In this document: positions 36,119-46,508 of the stretch, in pieces | How the letters are laid out: every line of letters starts with the position of its first letter | Numbering within the stretch: the stretch's first letter is position 1 | Source: Dactylonectria macrodidyma | Lineage: Eukaryota; Ascomycota; Sordariomycetes; Hypocreales; Nectriaceae | Reading direction: 5' to 3' | Length of the DNA stretch: 64,000 nt | Assembly: GCA_020744425.1 (NCBI GenBank) | Contig: JAGMUV010000001.1 | Coordinates: 2,418,001-2,482,000, forward strand | The notes under the pieces: model-generated | What the model was told of the DNA's origin: nothing | Databases searched by the model: none | What the model saw: only the letters and a program-made list of their open reading frames with translations | Translations under genes and position numbers: made by a program

Positions 36119-37521
36119 TTGAGATTCGAGAATACATCCGAGGTAGACAACCATAGTTAGCGTATGTAATAGTCTAGGGTTGGTGCTTCTTTGGAGGCTC
36201 TAGGCAATCGGGGAACTGTCTCAAATAACTCGATATATGCCGACTGGTATCTGAATTGTTTAATATACTGAATTGATTTCGTTGAATCGACTAATACGAG
36301 TGGTTGTTAATCTGATTTAATTAGTGATAAGTGTCCTCCTATCCCACCGTGCCAAATAATTCAGAACTGATGGACTGAATACACACCATAGACCAGCGAT
36401 CACAGTTAAACGCGAAGGTTCACATCGCTATTCGGCTACATTGCTCATAGTTTAGTATGTTGAGCAATTGATATATCTCACTCGCAGGCGACCTGATATG
36501 TGACTACTTACATTGCCAGCCCGAAAATTACCCCCCTATGTTTGCGTGGACAAGCGAAGCTAACAAATAAAGTTTACGAGTACCTACGTTAGCAGAAGCG
36601 CCTGAAAACCATCGCCAGTTAGCAGTCACCGAGATCTAGGCAAACTTGAATGGATCTGCGGGGGGAAGTAAAAGGTCGAAAACATGTTAGAGCTGATCGA
36701 AGGTGCCTCGATCGAAGCGCTGAAATAGATGTCTTCCAGCGCCGCCAGCCCCGTGGCCACGGGGCGCGGCGATGGCGAGACATCCGAGATTACGGATTCA
36801 ACGGAAGTCCAGAGCCCAGAAGGAGACGCTTGAAATCCTTAACAGCGCCATTGAAGATAGGGAGAGAGAGGTGGAGGCCTTGGAAGCGGAGAAGAAAGCA
36901 GTAGAGGGTTTGTGACAACCGGAATACAGTGCCACCCGGTTATGACAATCACCATTTCTTGCCTTCCAACCTACTAGTTTTTGCGGTCCACTATCTCTTG
37001 ACTGTATTTGCGACCGGTACTATCGGTAATCAATTCAGGTGCCTGACCGGTAAGCTAGGGAGGCGGCATATGGAGTTGACGAGGAACTATAAGATACGGC
37101 TGCTGTGAAGAGCTGGCTGGGATGAAGGCTTCGCCTTGCCGAAAGCGCAGACGCGAGGCAGGGGGATTGTGTTGTTGCTATGGATATGTCTTGCTCGGAG
37201 TACAATGAGGTTAGCTTCTAATATATATTATTTTTGAAATATATCATTATTAAAGTAGAGGTAATGATAACATTTATTTTTACTTTATTTTATTGATAAA
37301 TATGCTGTCTTATTTAGTGTACTACAAGATTGCAAAATGTAGAATGCGTTTATCGAGGCGTATGCAACAACACGCCGCTCAGCGCCATCACAATTGGGAC
37401 TACTGCACCACAACACAACCTCCCCGCGACGACTGGAACACACCCAATCTCACCCCTTCGCATAACAAAATAAACACTCGCGATGCGCTGACGCGAAGAA
37501 AAGCACGACATTCCGATCACT
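36119..37521. other. AT-rich intergenic region with a relic
   Basis: 1.4 kb. 36180-36600 and 37195-37310 are unusually AT-rich for this window, the second being almost pure A/T. This may be a decayed, mutated repeat. Between them lies a GC-rich coding relic (36729-36915). The last 200 bp should be the promoter of the SR140-like gene. Confidence 0.5.
36729..36915 (+). pseudogene. Frameshifted coding relic ending in a coiled coil
   Basis: From the ATG at 36729 one frame gives a Ser/Thr/Glu-rich start (SSSAASPVATGRGDGETSEI) that stops near 36832. A second frame, open from an ATG at 36772, takes over at the same point with QKETLEILNSAIEDREREVE and EALEAEKKAVEGL, a clear heptad coiled coil, to TGA at 36915. 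One frameshift joins them into a plausible N-terminus. The pattern of Ser-rich start plus coiled coil would fit a transposon capsid-like protein or an unknown gene; I cannot tell which. Confidence 0.35.
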
Positions 37522-39945
37522 ATGTCCTCCGGAAAGGGATTCTCCGGATTCCCGGACCTCGAAGCCAAGCTCCAGAAACCGACCAAGCAATCCGCCTTCG
37601 AGCGCCAAAAGGCCGAGGCTGAAGCGAAGCGCCAGCGCGAGGCCGCCGAGACCGCCGCCGTATACAGCGAATTCGTCAAGAGCTTCGACGACGACGACGA
37701 CCGCCGCGATGGGTTCAGCAACCGGGGCCGCTCCGGGCCGCCGCGACCGCGAGGGGGAGAACGAGGAGGCTTTGGCGGTCCCCCCGCTGGCCCTGGCCCT
37801 GGCACTGGCAAGCGACACTTTGGCACCTCTGGGTTGAAGAGCGGACCAGGGAGCCTTGGTCCCCCACCACCATCGTCGTTTGGAAAGAAGCGCTCATTCC
37901 AGGACTTTGCGCGGGCGCCAAGGGAGAAGAACGGACCTTCTCAAGAAGACAGCGGCGGCGGGCTCTCTGTCCCAAGGGCGTTCCATTCGAGCGACGATGA
38001 GGATCTAGGCGATCACGCAGACGAGAAGGCGGTGCCAAAGCCAACGTTACGATTGTCGAACCTCCCACCCGGCACTTCGCCGGCGATGATCAAGGCACTG
38101 ATTCCCGACAACTTGACAGTCGAGAACGCCAAGCTTGTGCCTCCAAGTGGACCAACAAACAGCTCCGAGAGAAAGTGCGCTGTTTCTATTGTCACGCTGT
38201 CTCAAGACACACCTGCGAATGAAATAGATGCAGCCGTTGGTGCCCTGCAAAATCGCTACCTCGGCTACGGATATTACCTCTCGCTTCATCGCCATCTTTC
38301 CTCTGCGGTTTCCAGCTCAGTTGCCCTTCCCAACCTAGCCTCATCCTCTTCCTCCTCGTCTCACCCATTTGGAGCCAAACCAGTGGAACAACCAGCGGCA
38401 CCAAATCACCAGTCTAGTCAGCAAGGCCACCACAGAGGATTCGCACCGCCTACGTCATACGCCCCCGCAGGAGCGGCTGTCAGTCGAGCCAATCTCCTGC
38501 ACGTCCCCGTGAAACCGCCGCAGGACGTGCGAACCATTCAGTTGATCAGCAAGGTCATCGAGGGAGTGTTGGAACAGGGTCCCGAGTTTGAGGCTCTGCT
38601 CATGACGAGACCCGAGGTGCAACGAGAAGAAAAGTGGGCCTGGATATGGGATGCTCGAAGTCTGGGTGGCATCTGGTACCGATGGAGATTGTGGGAGGTT
38701 GTGACGGGCTCTCAGCTGACACAGAGAAGAGGCAAGTATGTGCCTTTATTTGATGGTAGTCATGCCTGGAAAGCACCCGAAAAGAACCTCAGCTACGAAT
38801 ACACGACTAGACTCGACGAGTTCGTTTCAGATTCAGAATACAACTCATCCGATGACGAAGACTTTGAGGAAGACGGGAAGCGGGAAAATCAAGACGGCGA
38901 AGTGGAGAAGACGTTCCTCAATCCGTTGGAGAAGGCCAAGCTCACACACCTGCTTGCGCGGCTACCGACGACACTGTCACGGCTGAGGAAAGGGGATATT
39001 GCTCGAGTGACGGCCTTTGCCATCACCCACGCTAGCCGCGGGGTGGACGAGGTTGTGGACACGATTGTGTCCAATGTTGCCAACCCGTTTGCCCTGACTG
39101 GCGCGAACCCGGACAAGAAACTCAACCTCAAAGAACCACAGCAGAGCACTGGCCAGGACGAATCGACTACGAGCGAAGGCACTGATATTAGTGCTGCGAG
39201 TTTAGTGGGTCTTTACGTTGTCAACGATATATTGTCGTCCTCGGCTACGTCAGGCGTCCGGCACGCATGGCGGTTCCGGCAGCTCTTTGAAACATCGCTC
39301 AGGGACCGCAGGATATTCGAGACATTGGGTCTGATGACAGAAAGACTGAAGTGGGGACGTCTACGAGCAGAAAAGTGGAAGCGGAGCGTCAACCTTGTGC
39401 TCGACCTATGGGAAGGATGGTGCGTGTTCCCCAACGAGAGCCAGGAGTTTTTTGTGCAGAGCTTCGAAAACCCGCCTTCGTTGAGCACCGGGGACACAGT
39501 AGCAAATGAAGAGAACAGAGGGAAGTGGAAGGCTGTAGACGCATCACAGAAGGGAGAGTTTGGCGTTTCGTCAGAACGGATGTTGCCCATCTCGGTGAAG
39601 GACGCCGAAAGGGAGCCAATTGATGACGACGATATTGCTGGAGAGCCCGTCGGAGACGAAGATGTGGAGGGCGAGCCAATCGAGGATGATGATATCGAAG
39701 GAGAGCCGATCGAGGAGGACGATGTCGAAGGCGAGCCGATTGAGGAGGATGATATCGAGGGGGAGCCGATAGACGAGGACGAAGCCGTTGGGAATGCGTC
39801 ACCTACCCAAAGACCATCAAATCGGGAACAAATCCCAGGCATAGAACAGACAACAGAACCCTCACGGGCTGGGGGACCGCCGCGGAAGAGAATCCGCGCC
39901 GTGGATATGTTTGCGGACTCTGACGACTCGGACAAAGCCCCTTGA
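37522..39945 (+). CDS. SR140/U2SURP-like pre-mRNA splicing factor
   Basis: Single exon, 807 residues. Residues 1-60 hold a conserved start (FSGFPDLEAKLQKPTKQSAF) with a charged helix, then a Gly/Pro-rich linker. An RRM-like domain lies at about 173-260 (PTLRLSNLPPGTSPAMIKAL). A SURP-like module lies at about 336-395 (IQLISKVIEGVLEQGPEFEALL, then WAWIWDARSLGGIWYRWRLWE). A CID follows at about 465-655 (SLVGLYVVNDILSSS, FETSLRDRRIFETL, LDLWEGWCVFP). This RRM-SURP-CID order is that of SR140/U2SURP, a U2 snRNP-associated protein of the nuclear spliceosome. Residues 693-760 are an acidic tandem repeat with consensus EGEPIEEDDI, about seven copies. The tail is basic (PPRKRIRAVDMF) and could import the protein. 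The human protein has an RS tail instead. Confidence 0.9.
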   Translation: MSSGKGFSGFPDLEAKLQKPTKQSAFERQKAEAEAKRQREAAETAAVYSEFVKSFDDDDDRRDGFSNRGRSGPPRPRGGERGGFGGPPAGPGPGTGKRHFGTSGLKSGPGSLGPPPPSSFGKKRSFQDFARAPREKNGPSQEDSGGGLSVPRAFHSSDDEDLGDHADEKAVPKPTLRLSNLPPGTSPAMIKALIPDNLTVENAKLVPPSGPTNSSERKCAVSIVTLSQDTPANEIDAAVGALQNRYLGYGYYLSLHRHLSSAVSSSVALPNLASSSSSSSHPFGAKPVEQPAAPNHQSSQQGHHRGFAPPTSYAPAGAAVSRANLLHVPVKPPQDVRTIQLISKVIEGVLEQGPEFEALLMTRPEVQREEKWAWIWDARSLGGIWYRWRLWEVVTGSQLTQRRGKYVPLFDGSHAWKAPEKNLSYEYTTRLDEFVSDSEYNSSDDEDFEEDGKRENQDGEVEKTFLNPLEKAKLTHLLARLPTTLSRLRKGDIARVTAFAITHASRGVDEVVDTIVSNVANPFALTGANPDKKLNLKEPQQSTGQDESTTSEGTDISAASLVGLYVVNDILSSSATSGVRHAWRFRQLFETSLRDRRIFETLGLMTERLKWGRLRAEKWKRSVNLVLDLWEGWCVFPNESQEFFVQSFENPPSLSTGDTVANEENRGKWKAVDASQKGEFGVSSERMLPISVKDAEREPIDDDDIAGEPVGDEDVEGEPIEDDDIEGEPIEEDDVEGEPIEEDDIEGEPIDEDEAVGNASPTQRPSNREQIPGIEQTTEPSRAGGPPRKRIRAVDMFADSDDSDKAP
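39600..39790 (+). repeat. 30-bp coding tandem repeat (acidic decapeptide)
   Basis: About seven degenerate 30-bp units (GAGCCGAT-GAGGA-GATATCGA-like) encode the E-G-E-P-I-E-E-D-D-I repeat near the end of the SR140-like protein. Unit differences are mostly silent or swap Asp for Glu. Confidence 0.85.
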
Positions 39946-42492
39946 GGGCGGGCAAGTTGTTGGCACACGTCGCAGCGCGTTCATTACATGAACATCAATA
40001 ATAATATACCTCATGGAAAGAGGACCCCGCGTATTTTCCCCGGGTGATGGGTTGTTAGTGACGTGGCCTGCCAGTAGTTCCGACTTGCGACGATGGGAAT
40101 TATTGAGTGCATGGCGATCTGAGATGGCGCCATGATCCGGTGTTTCTCTAGAGATCTTAGTCTAGTGATGGGGCTAGTTGATGGTATCAGGCAAAGATTC
40201 CTCGTGTGGGATGTTCAAGTGGGATTTTGAAGGAGGAATTAACGGATGATAAGATGGTCCTATCTCGTCAGGATTGAGGCGTGAGCCAAGTCACGCATGT
40301 GCTTTGTTGAGAGACTCGCATCTTAAAAGGAGGTCAAGAGACATGAGCCGCATCGGTTCCTGGAAAGGCAGCTTGTCTCGATGGAGAAATAGTATAAGCG
40401 TGAGGGAGGAACCGTCAGGGAAGATCTGGGACCTGGGACGTGCGGCGTGTGTTGAGGTGCCGATTGAGTAGGGTCGATAGCGCATGGCGAACTCACAAGG
40501 GAGACTCCTACTATGTAGATGGTGTAGACCGGGTTGCCATAGCGGGACAGCTCCGGGGTTGCTGACAAGAACGGGTCCATCGTTGGTCAAGGTATTTTAG
40601 GCAGGGCTGCGGCGTCATTGATTAAAAATACAACGAGGGCCTTGTCACTTTGACCCCATTGTACTCACTCGTGGTAGCCAACGTGGTGGTCAAACGTGGT
40701 AGAGGGCCCATCCCCATCCCCATGGCGCGGCGGATATTGGGAGGGGACTGGGCCATGGATTATGGATGGCCATGGATGGCGGTGGTGGTGTTGATGGGCG
40801 TTGGCCAATGGAAACTTGCTCACTCGGCTGGGTTGGCCGGATGGAGTCTTGCGGTTCGGCTGCAGAGGTGGAGAGAGAGGGACAAAGAGGAACGAGAGGA
40901 GAAGGGTAAAGGAGGGGGGAACGAGGCAAGATGAACAGAGGAAGTTGAAAAAAGCACGAGACAACATTCAGAGTGCGTGGGTTTGTGGGTTCGTGGGTGC
41001 GTGCGTGGTGTGTATGTTTGGCTCATCAAGATGATGCGCGTGTAAGATCGGCGACCGTTTCGTTCTCCGTCGACGACAGAGTTTCCGGCGGTTGAACGGG
41101 CCAAGGCCACGGCCGAATCGCCGGAGGACTGTTGCCACTTCCGGAGGTTCGCCCTTTGCCGCCCAGTACCCATTACCCATTACTATCCGTTACCCACTCG
41201 CTAGCCAGGCGAAAGAGATACGAGCGTCTGTTGGATGCTCCAGTGAGGCTGACCTAGGGTGTTAGAGGCTGCTAAAGTCCCCTTAGACTGGCTCGCAGGG
41301 CGCCATCGCCAAGGTCGCCATCGCCAAACAAGGCCGCCCGGATGGCTTTGGCCCCCCCGTCGCCGGTGAGAGCTGGCGTTTCGTACAGTGGCTACTGACT
41401 GCACGGGCGCCGGAATGGTGTCGGAACTGTGCTGCACATACATCCTATGTAGTAGTATGTATGATGTAGTAAGCTGGCAGTGTCGGGTGCCTCATAGTCG
41501 CAGAGGTCCTCGGTCAGCCAGCAAACTGGCGCTTGTCGTTGGTCTGTCGCCCTGGATTCTGGTGGCAGTTCTGCACGTCGTCTGCCGTGCAAGTGCCTAC
41601 TCTGGCCTAGACTGGTCCCCTGGAGAAAATGGAGATTCGACCCCTCGCAAGCGGGCATGTGGGGGGGCCTTGAAAGGCGGCGCGGTTGGCTGCGTTTTTT
41701 TGTAGACAGAGTCAGACAGGCGCCTCTCCTACGCAGTATGCTTAGGAGTGTGGGAGGTGGGATGTCTGGATGTGTAGAGGAAGTGGGTGTGGTGGCCCGC
41801 GAGCGTAGTGGGTGGGATGGGGCCGATGGGTACGTTTTATTAGTGGGTTAGTGGGTGATTCTGCTCCCATGCTCCTTCCCGTCTGCGCTGAGCTGAGAAT
41901 AGCCTGGGCCGAGTCTCTGGCTTCGTCGGTTTTGCATCGTTCCGCAACTCCAACATTCTTCCGCTTTCATAGTCTCATCCCCATCCTCATCCTCGACAAG
42001 CCTCGCTCTGTGGCACTCTCGCTCTCTGGTCCTCTTACTCACCCGTTCGCGCCCCTTCCAGCTATTCGCTTCGCCTTCTCACCCTCACCACTGCTGGCTC
42101 TCCTCAGCAACCGACCACCGTTTCGGCGCGCTGTGTTTGGCCGCATCATCTTGCCATTCCGTCCTCCACTCGCCGACTTCCCCGACTGCAGTGCCGTCGC
42201 CTGTCCCCGGCCGCGCCGGTAGTGACCTTCCATTCTTCAGTCGATTCGTCAAGCCTCTGTCTCTGTCAAATTGAACCTCTTCGACCGCTGTACGCGCCTC
42301 TAGACTCGATCGCAACCATCCATGTGCCGCCGGCTCTCGCTGCCTTGATGTTCACCCGAGACACTCGTCACCACAATTTGCTCTAGGCTTCAAGTGCGGC
42401 TCTGAGCCCACTACCACCACCACACTTGCAGAGCCGCTCGCATCTCCACACTTTGCCAACCGTCGCACGGGTCCGACGACCGCAATTTCAAT
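39946..42492. other. 2.5 kb intergenic region and leader of the copper-fist gene
   Basis: Runs from the SR140-like stop to the copper-fist ATG. 41850-42490 is C/T-rich, a probable long leader. TTTGCTC, the core of copper-responsive sites bound by Mac1-type copper-fist factors in yeast, is at 42377-42383. No gene is supported; the open frames on both strands at 40650-41200 are of low-complexity composition. Confidence 0.5.
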
Positions 42493-44189
42493 ATGCCTCT
42501 TATTAATGGCCTGAAGATGGCCTGGTATGTCGATTCCCGTGGCTGACCCCGCGCCCATGCGCATGTGAATGTGTAATTGACCCTGAACTCAGCGAGCCAT
42601 GTATCCGCGGCCATCGTTCAACAAAGTGCACCCACGCCAACGAACGATTGATGGTTCCTGTTCGAAAACCGGGCCGTCCTCTGAGTAGTTGTCCTCACCC
42701 AGCATCCCGTCCATGCTCATGTGGCCAGGTCACCGCCGCAATTCCGAGGAAGCAGAAATGCCATTGTGGACCTAGCACCGCGGAATCCCCAACAGTCAAG
42801 GCCGAGGACAGCGACTCCTCCAAGGTCACCGACTCCTCCAAATCTACCACCCCTCAAAGCCCCTCCAAGGCCATAAACGCATCCTTTCGAGTACAAAAGA
42901 CGGCGACTAAGAATGGCGCGCAAAGTTCAAGTCGAAGGCAGTCGGTTGACCCGGTCGCATTGGAGAGAATGGATCCCAACATGTTGAACATCATGCCTCC
43001 CTACGCTGGTGTGCCCCAAAAACCACCTATTCCAATGCCAGATGCGTCAGCGTTTGGCGCTATGGGCATGGTCGCTGCCGACACACCTTATGGGCCGATG
43101 GTGTATCCAATGTTTCCACCGCATATGCCCCCTCATATGATGGCCCCAGATGGCGCGAATGGCATCACCAATGGGCATTCCAGCACGCTGACAAATGGCC
43201 ACGCGCCAGTAGAAAAGCCCGAAAAGCCTACTTTAAAGATTGCCTCTTGCTGTGGTGGTGGTGGTGGTGGTGGTACCAACGGCGTTGCAACGATAACCCC
43301 GACTACACAGTCCCCAACGGTCGTATCTAGTCCCCTTGTACAAAGCGACAAGAAGACGAAGAGTTGTTGCTCATCTGGGATCGACTCACCGAAAACCGAC
43401 GCAAAAGCTGACGGAACGTCTGCATCTGATGCTACCCCGCCGACCGGCCTTATCATGCCCCCCTTTCAAGCACCGATGGTTATGCCAAATGGCATGTACC
43501 CGTACTATCCCCAGCCTACCATCTTCACCTATCCGCCTCAGTACGGTTCTTACCTACAACCTCTTCAACCCGAGCAGTGGAGACAAGTCATGGCTTCGAT
43601 GACATTTGCCGCCGTCCCAGGCGCTATGCCGAGCCCCTACGGCATGCCCGGCGCCGTGCCATACCAACCTCAGGGGCAGCCTCATTCAGCCACTAGTTCA
43701 TCTCACTCAGCAGTTGGCACCTCCCACCAGTGCACCTGTGGTGAGGGTTGTCAGTGTGTTGGCTGCGCGGCGCATCCATACAACGAGGCGACTCAGAATT
43801 ATGTGCGGTCCGCTTGGGAGAGCATGCTGGATGAGCCTCAGAGTGCTGGAGGACATGTTCATGGAGACCGTGGCCACACTCGAATCAACGGTCATGGGCG
43901 CAACGGATCGACCGCGAACGAATCCTCGAATGCCGAAGCTATTCCCGGGGTTGGCCCTGGCGAGGGCACAAAATCGCCACCCGCCCCGCAAACGCCCTCC
44001 GACGCAGCCTCCGGAATGAGCGACGAACAAGCGCTCTCGGCCAACGATTTCTTCTTCGTCAGCTACCCCTTTGGAGATTCGTGTGTAGGCGAGATGGCAA
44101 GCTGTCCCTGCGGCGAAGATTGTCAGTGTCTTGGTTGCTCGATCCACGATAATCAGATACCCAGACCCATCACTGGAGACGAATTATAA
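42493..44189 (+). CDS. CUF1: Copper-fist transcription factor (Cuf1/Mac1/GRISEA-like)
   Basis: Two exons (42493-42524, 42593-44189) give 542 residues. The intron splits the copper fist, which is why the long second exon alone lacks its start. Residues 1-40 are the complete fist: MPLINGLKMACEPCIRGHR, then CTHANERLMVP and KPGRPLSSCPHP. It holds the Cys/His zinc module and the KGHR- and GRP-like DNA contacts. A second cluster (RPCSCGQ, KCHCG) follows at about 55-75. The middle is Pro/Met/Ser-rich with a poly-Gly run. Two C-terminal modules of the C-x-C-x3-C-x-C-x2-C-x2-H type lie at about 391 (CTCGEGCQCVGCAAH) and 514 (CPCGEDCQCLGCSIH), matching the copper-sensing motifs of Mac1 and Cuf1. Factors with such C-terminal modules generally activate copper uptake when copper is scarce. 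That role is inferred here. Confidence 0.95.
43251..43276 (+). repeat. GGT trinucleotide run (poly-Gly)
   Basis: Uninterrupted GGT-type repeats encode seven glycines right after CC in the copper-fist protein, next to Lys-Ile-Ala-Ser-Cys-Cys. Such runs vary in length between strains. Confidence 0.85.
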
Positions 44190-44900
44190 AGTTAGGACTC
44201 GTTGGCTTGCAAAGATGCTATTACAGATGCTTGGCGCCTGATACAGGAGGGCTGGTTGTTGGTCTCGCGGGAATGGAATGAACAAATTTGCTCTAAGCAC
44301 CAGGAAAATAAGAAGAGATATGGGACGGGCAGGTTGTTTGCAATTAATGATACCCCTCCAGAGCAACGGAATGAGTATGGAGGCCGCCAATCGAAGAATC
44401 GCCAGCAGGAAGATCTTTCCAAGTTAGAAGACGGCTGGAGAAAAATAAAAGATATTTCAACTCCATATCATACCTACAGGCGTAGGAGCCCAGGTGCTCT
44501 TCTTCCTCTGATCCATTAGATACTCCCATCATTAGCTTTGGGTGAGCCTGCAGCACATTGGAGTTTGAACCGGTGTTTTATTAAGCGATTCGTATCCCGT
44601 CAGAGTATTCGAGTACACGCCACATGTCACCAGCTTCTAGATACGAGCTTCTTTAACTTGTTCTTTTGTGTCTCATGAGCAACTGACTTCATCAGGTTTG
44701 GCGTAGCTGTAAATTGAAAGGTGGGGCGCACTGTGCGGTTCCACGAACAAGCGAACATTAAAACTTGGAGGCCAGCTGAGCGCCTCATGAGCTTCGTTCG
44801 GTGACATCGCGCCAACCAAGCTCTTCGCCTGCAAAGAAGCTGCTCTTCCTCAATTACACTCTCATAATCCAGGGTTTCCAACAAGAACATTGATCTGTTC
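44190..44900. other. Intergenic region
   Basis: 0.7 kb between two plus-strand genes. It contains a second TTTGCTC word at 44287-44293, in the copper-fist 3' region. No gene is seen. Confidence 0.5.
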
Positions 44901-46007
44901 ATGGATCGCCGGCAGAGCTTCGGCCAGCGGTCGCCACGGCGCGAGCACCGTTCCCGCGAATGGAGTGATAGGGGAAGCCATGATCGCGATTCTCGTCGTC
45001 GAGATTCGCGCTCGCGCTCGCGTTCGCGTTCTCCCAAGCGAGCCAAAACGTCTTCCTCACGACATGATCGGCATACGGAAGAGTCGAGCCGCCGTCACAA
45101 ATCGTCAAGGCATCGCCCATCGCACAGGCATCGCGAACATGCCAGTCGCGCAGCGGATGCGCGGACGAGCGTAGGGCTGCCGTTCGAAGCCAGGGCGCTG
45201 TCCAAGCTCGACCTGGACGCCTTTGAGCCCTTGTTCGCCAATTACCTCAGCATCCAGAAGCAAAAGGAAATTGAGGACATGGATGACCGGGAGGTGAGAG
45301 GGAGGTGGAAGAGCTTCGTGGGCAAGTGGAATCGGGGCGAGCTGGCCGAGGGATGGTATGACCCAGAGATGTTTGCGCGGGTAACGGGCGCGGATTTGGA
45401 CAACCCTCGACGGACCTACCTGAAGGCCAAGGACGACGTGCAACAGCACGACGTGAGCGACGTTGCAGAAGAGCGAAGGGACGGTAGCGAGGAAGACGAC
45501 GACTATGGACCTGTCCTACCTTCCAGGGACCCAAACCGCCGCGCCGGCCCTGGCATCCCAACGATGACAGACCTCTCCCTCCGCAACGAGCAGGCCGAAG
45601 AGGACAAGCAGGCCAACATGGCCGACTTGCGGGAACTCCGCAAGGCTGACCGAGCCCTGCAGAAGGAGCGTCTCGACGAGCTGGTGCCGCGGGCGGACGC
45701 GGGCACGCACGAGCGCAAGATGGAGAAGCGACAGCTCGTCAACGACAAGATGCGGTCGTTCCGCGACAAGAGCCCCGGCATGGAGGCCGCCGACGACCGG
45801 GAGGTCATGGGCGGCGGCGACTCGCTTGAGGAGTACAAGCGTGCCAAGCAGAACGAGCAGCGGCGCAAGACAGAGCGTGAGATCCGCCGCGAGGAGGTCG
45901 ACCGGGCGAAGAGGGAGGAGATGGAGGAGCGTCGCAAGGCCTGGAGGGAGCGCGAGGACGGCACCATGGGTATGCTGAAGGAGTTGGCGCGGCAGCGGTT
46001 CGGGTAG
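44901..46007 (+). CDS. SR-rich, coiled-coil nuclear protein (HEL117-type, putative splicing-associated)
   Basis: Single exon, 368 residues. Residues 1-85 are dense in Arg/Ser/His dipeptides (RDSRSRSRSRSPKRAK), as in splicing proteins. Residues 90-160 hold a conserved block: LPFEARALSKLDLDAFEPLF, NYLSIQKQKEIEDMD and WKSFVGKWNRGELAEGWYD. Then come EEDDDYGPVLPS and a long charged helix to the end (REIRREEVDRAKREEMEERR). Fungal databases often label such proteins RNA helicase HEL117, but no helicase motifs (GxGKT, DExD) are present, so that label should not be trusted. The RS region and YGPxLP motif suggest a nuclear pre-mRNA processing role; this is inference. Confidence 0.82.
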   Translation: MDRRQSFGQRSPRREHRSREWSDRGSHDRDSRRRDSRSRSRSRSPKRAKTSSSRHDRHTEESSRRHKSSRHRPSHRHREHASRAADARTSVGLPFEARALSKLDLDAFEPLFANYLSIQKQKEIEDMDDREVRGRWKSFVGKWNRGELAEGWYDPEMFARVTGADLDNPRRTYLKAKDDVQQHDVSDVAEERRDGSEEDDDYGPVLPSRDPNRRAGPGIPTMTDLSLRNEQAEEDKQANMADLRELRKADRALQKERLDELVPRADAGTHERKMEKRQLVNDKMRSFRDKSPGMEAADDREVMGGGDSLEEYKRAKQNEQRRKTEREIRREEVDRAKREEMEERRKAWREREDGTMGMLKELARQRFG

Positions 46008-46508
46008 GCCAATGAACAATATCATATCCTACCGTCCACGGGTGCATCTACGGGGGGTTTACGGCGCAGTCTTGTCTTTATGTCGTGAGTGAATGGGCTG
46101 ATTTGGCGTTGTTGTTGACCAATCTTTTTTATATACAAGCTGTTAGAGGAGCGGGTGGTATCGTTGGTTCTTTTCTGGCGCACTGTGGGAGCGGCAATTT
46201 GGCCCACTCCGATCAAAACTCTTCCACGACATCAACGACCGACAGAAGAAGCATTTCAAACGGCGATAACGAACGGGTAACCTCTAGCTGGATAGTCAGA
46301 AGTAACCCGACGGCCTTCTACACAATTCAAACGACTGGAAGAAGGGAAAAAGGACGACTTTCTCGGCGACCTCGTGCCTCTCTCGTCTCAACCAGTCTGG
46401 GCTTGAGTGAAGGTCACTTTTCTCAGGACTGAGTGAAGACCTCGCTCTGCTTCTACGAGTCATCAAGACAAACCACTGTTGAGAAAACGTGAGACACGCA
46501 CTACAAAG
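46008..46508. other. Intergenic region
   Basis: 0.5 kb between two plus-strand genes. No gene or clear regulatory motif is seen; the last 100 bp are probably EFM7 leader. Confidence 0.5.

Noticed and set aside
44901..46007. Helicase function suggested by the HEL117 label of similar proteins
   Set aside because: No Walker A, DExD or other helicase motif can be found in the 368 residues.
45503..46025. Two 169-codon frames opposite the SR-rich protein
   Set aside because: Ser/Arg- and Leu-rich mirror images of a Glu/Arg-rich coiled coil; no independent support.
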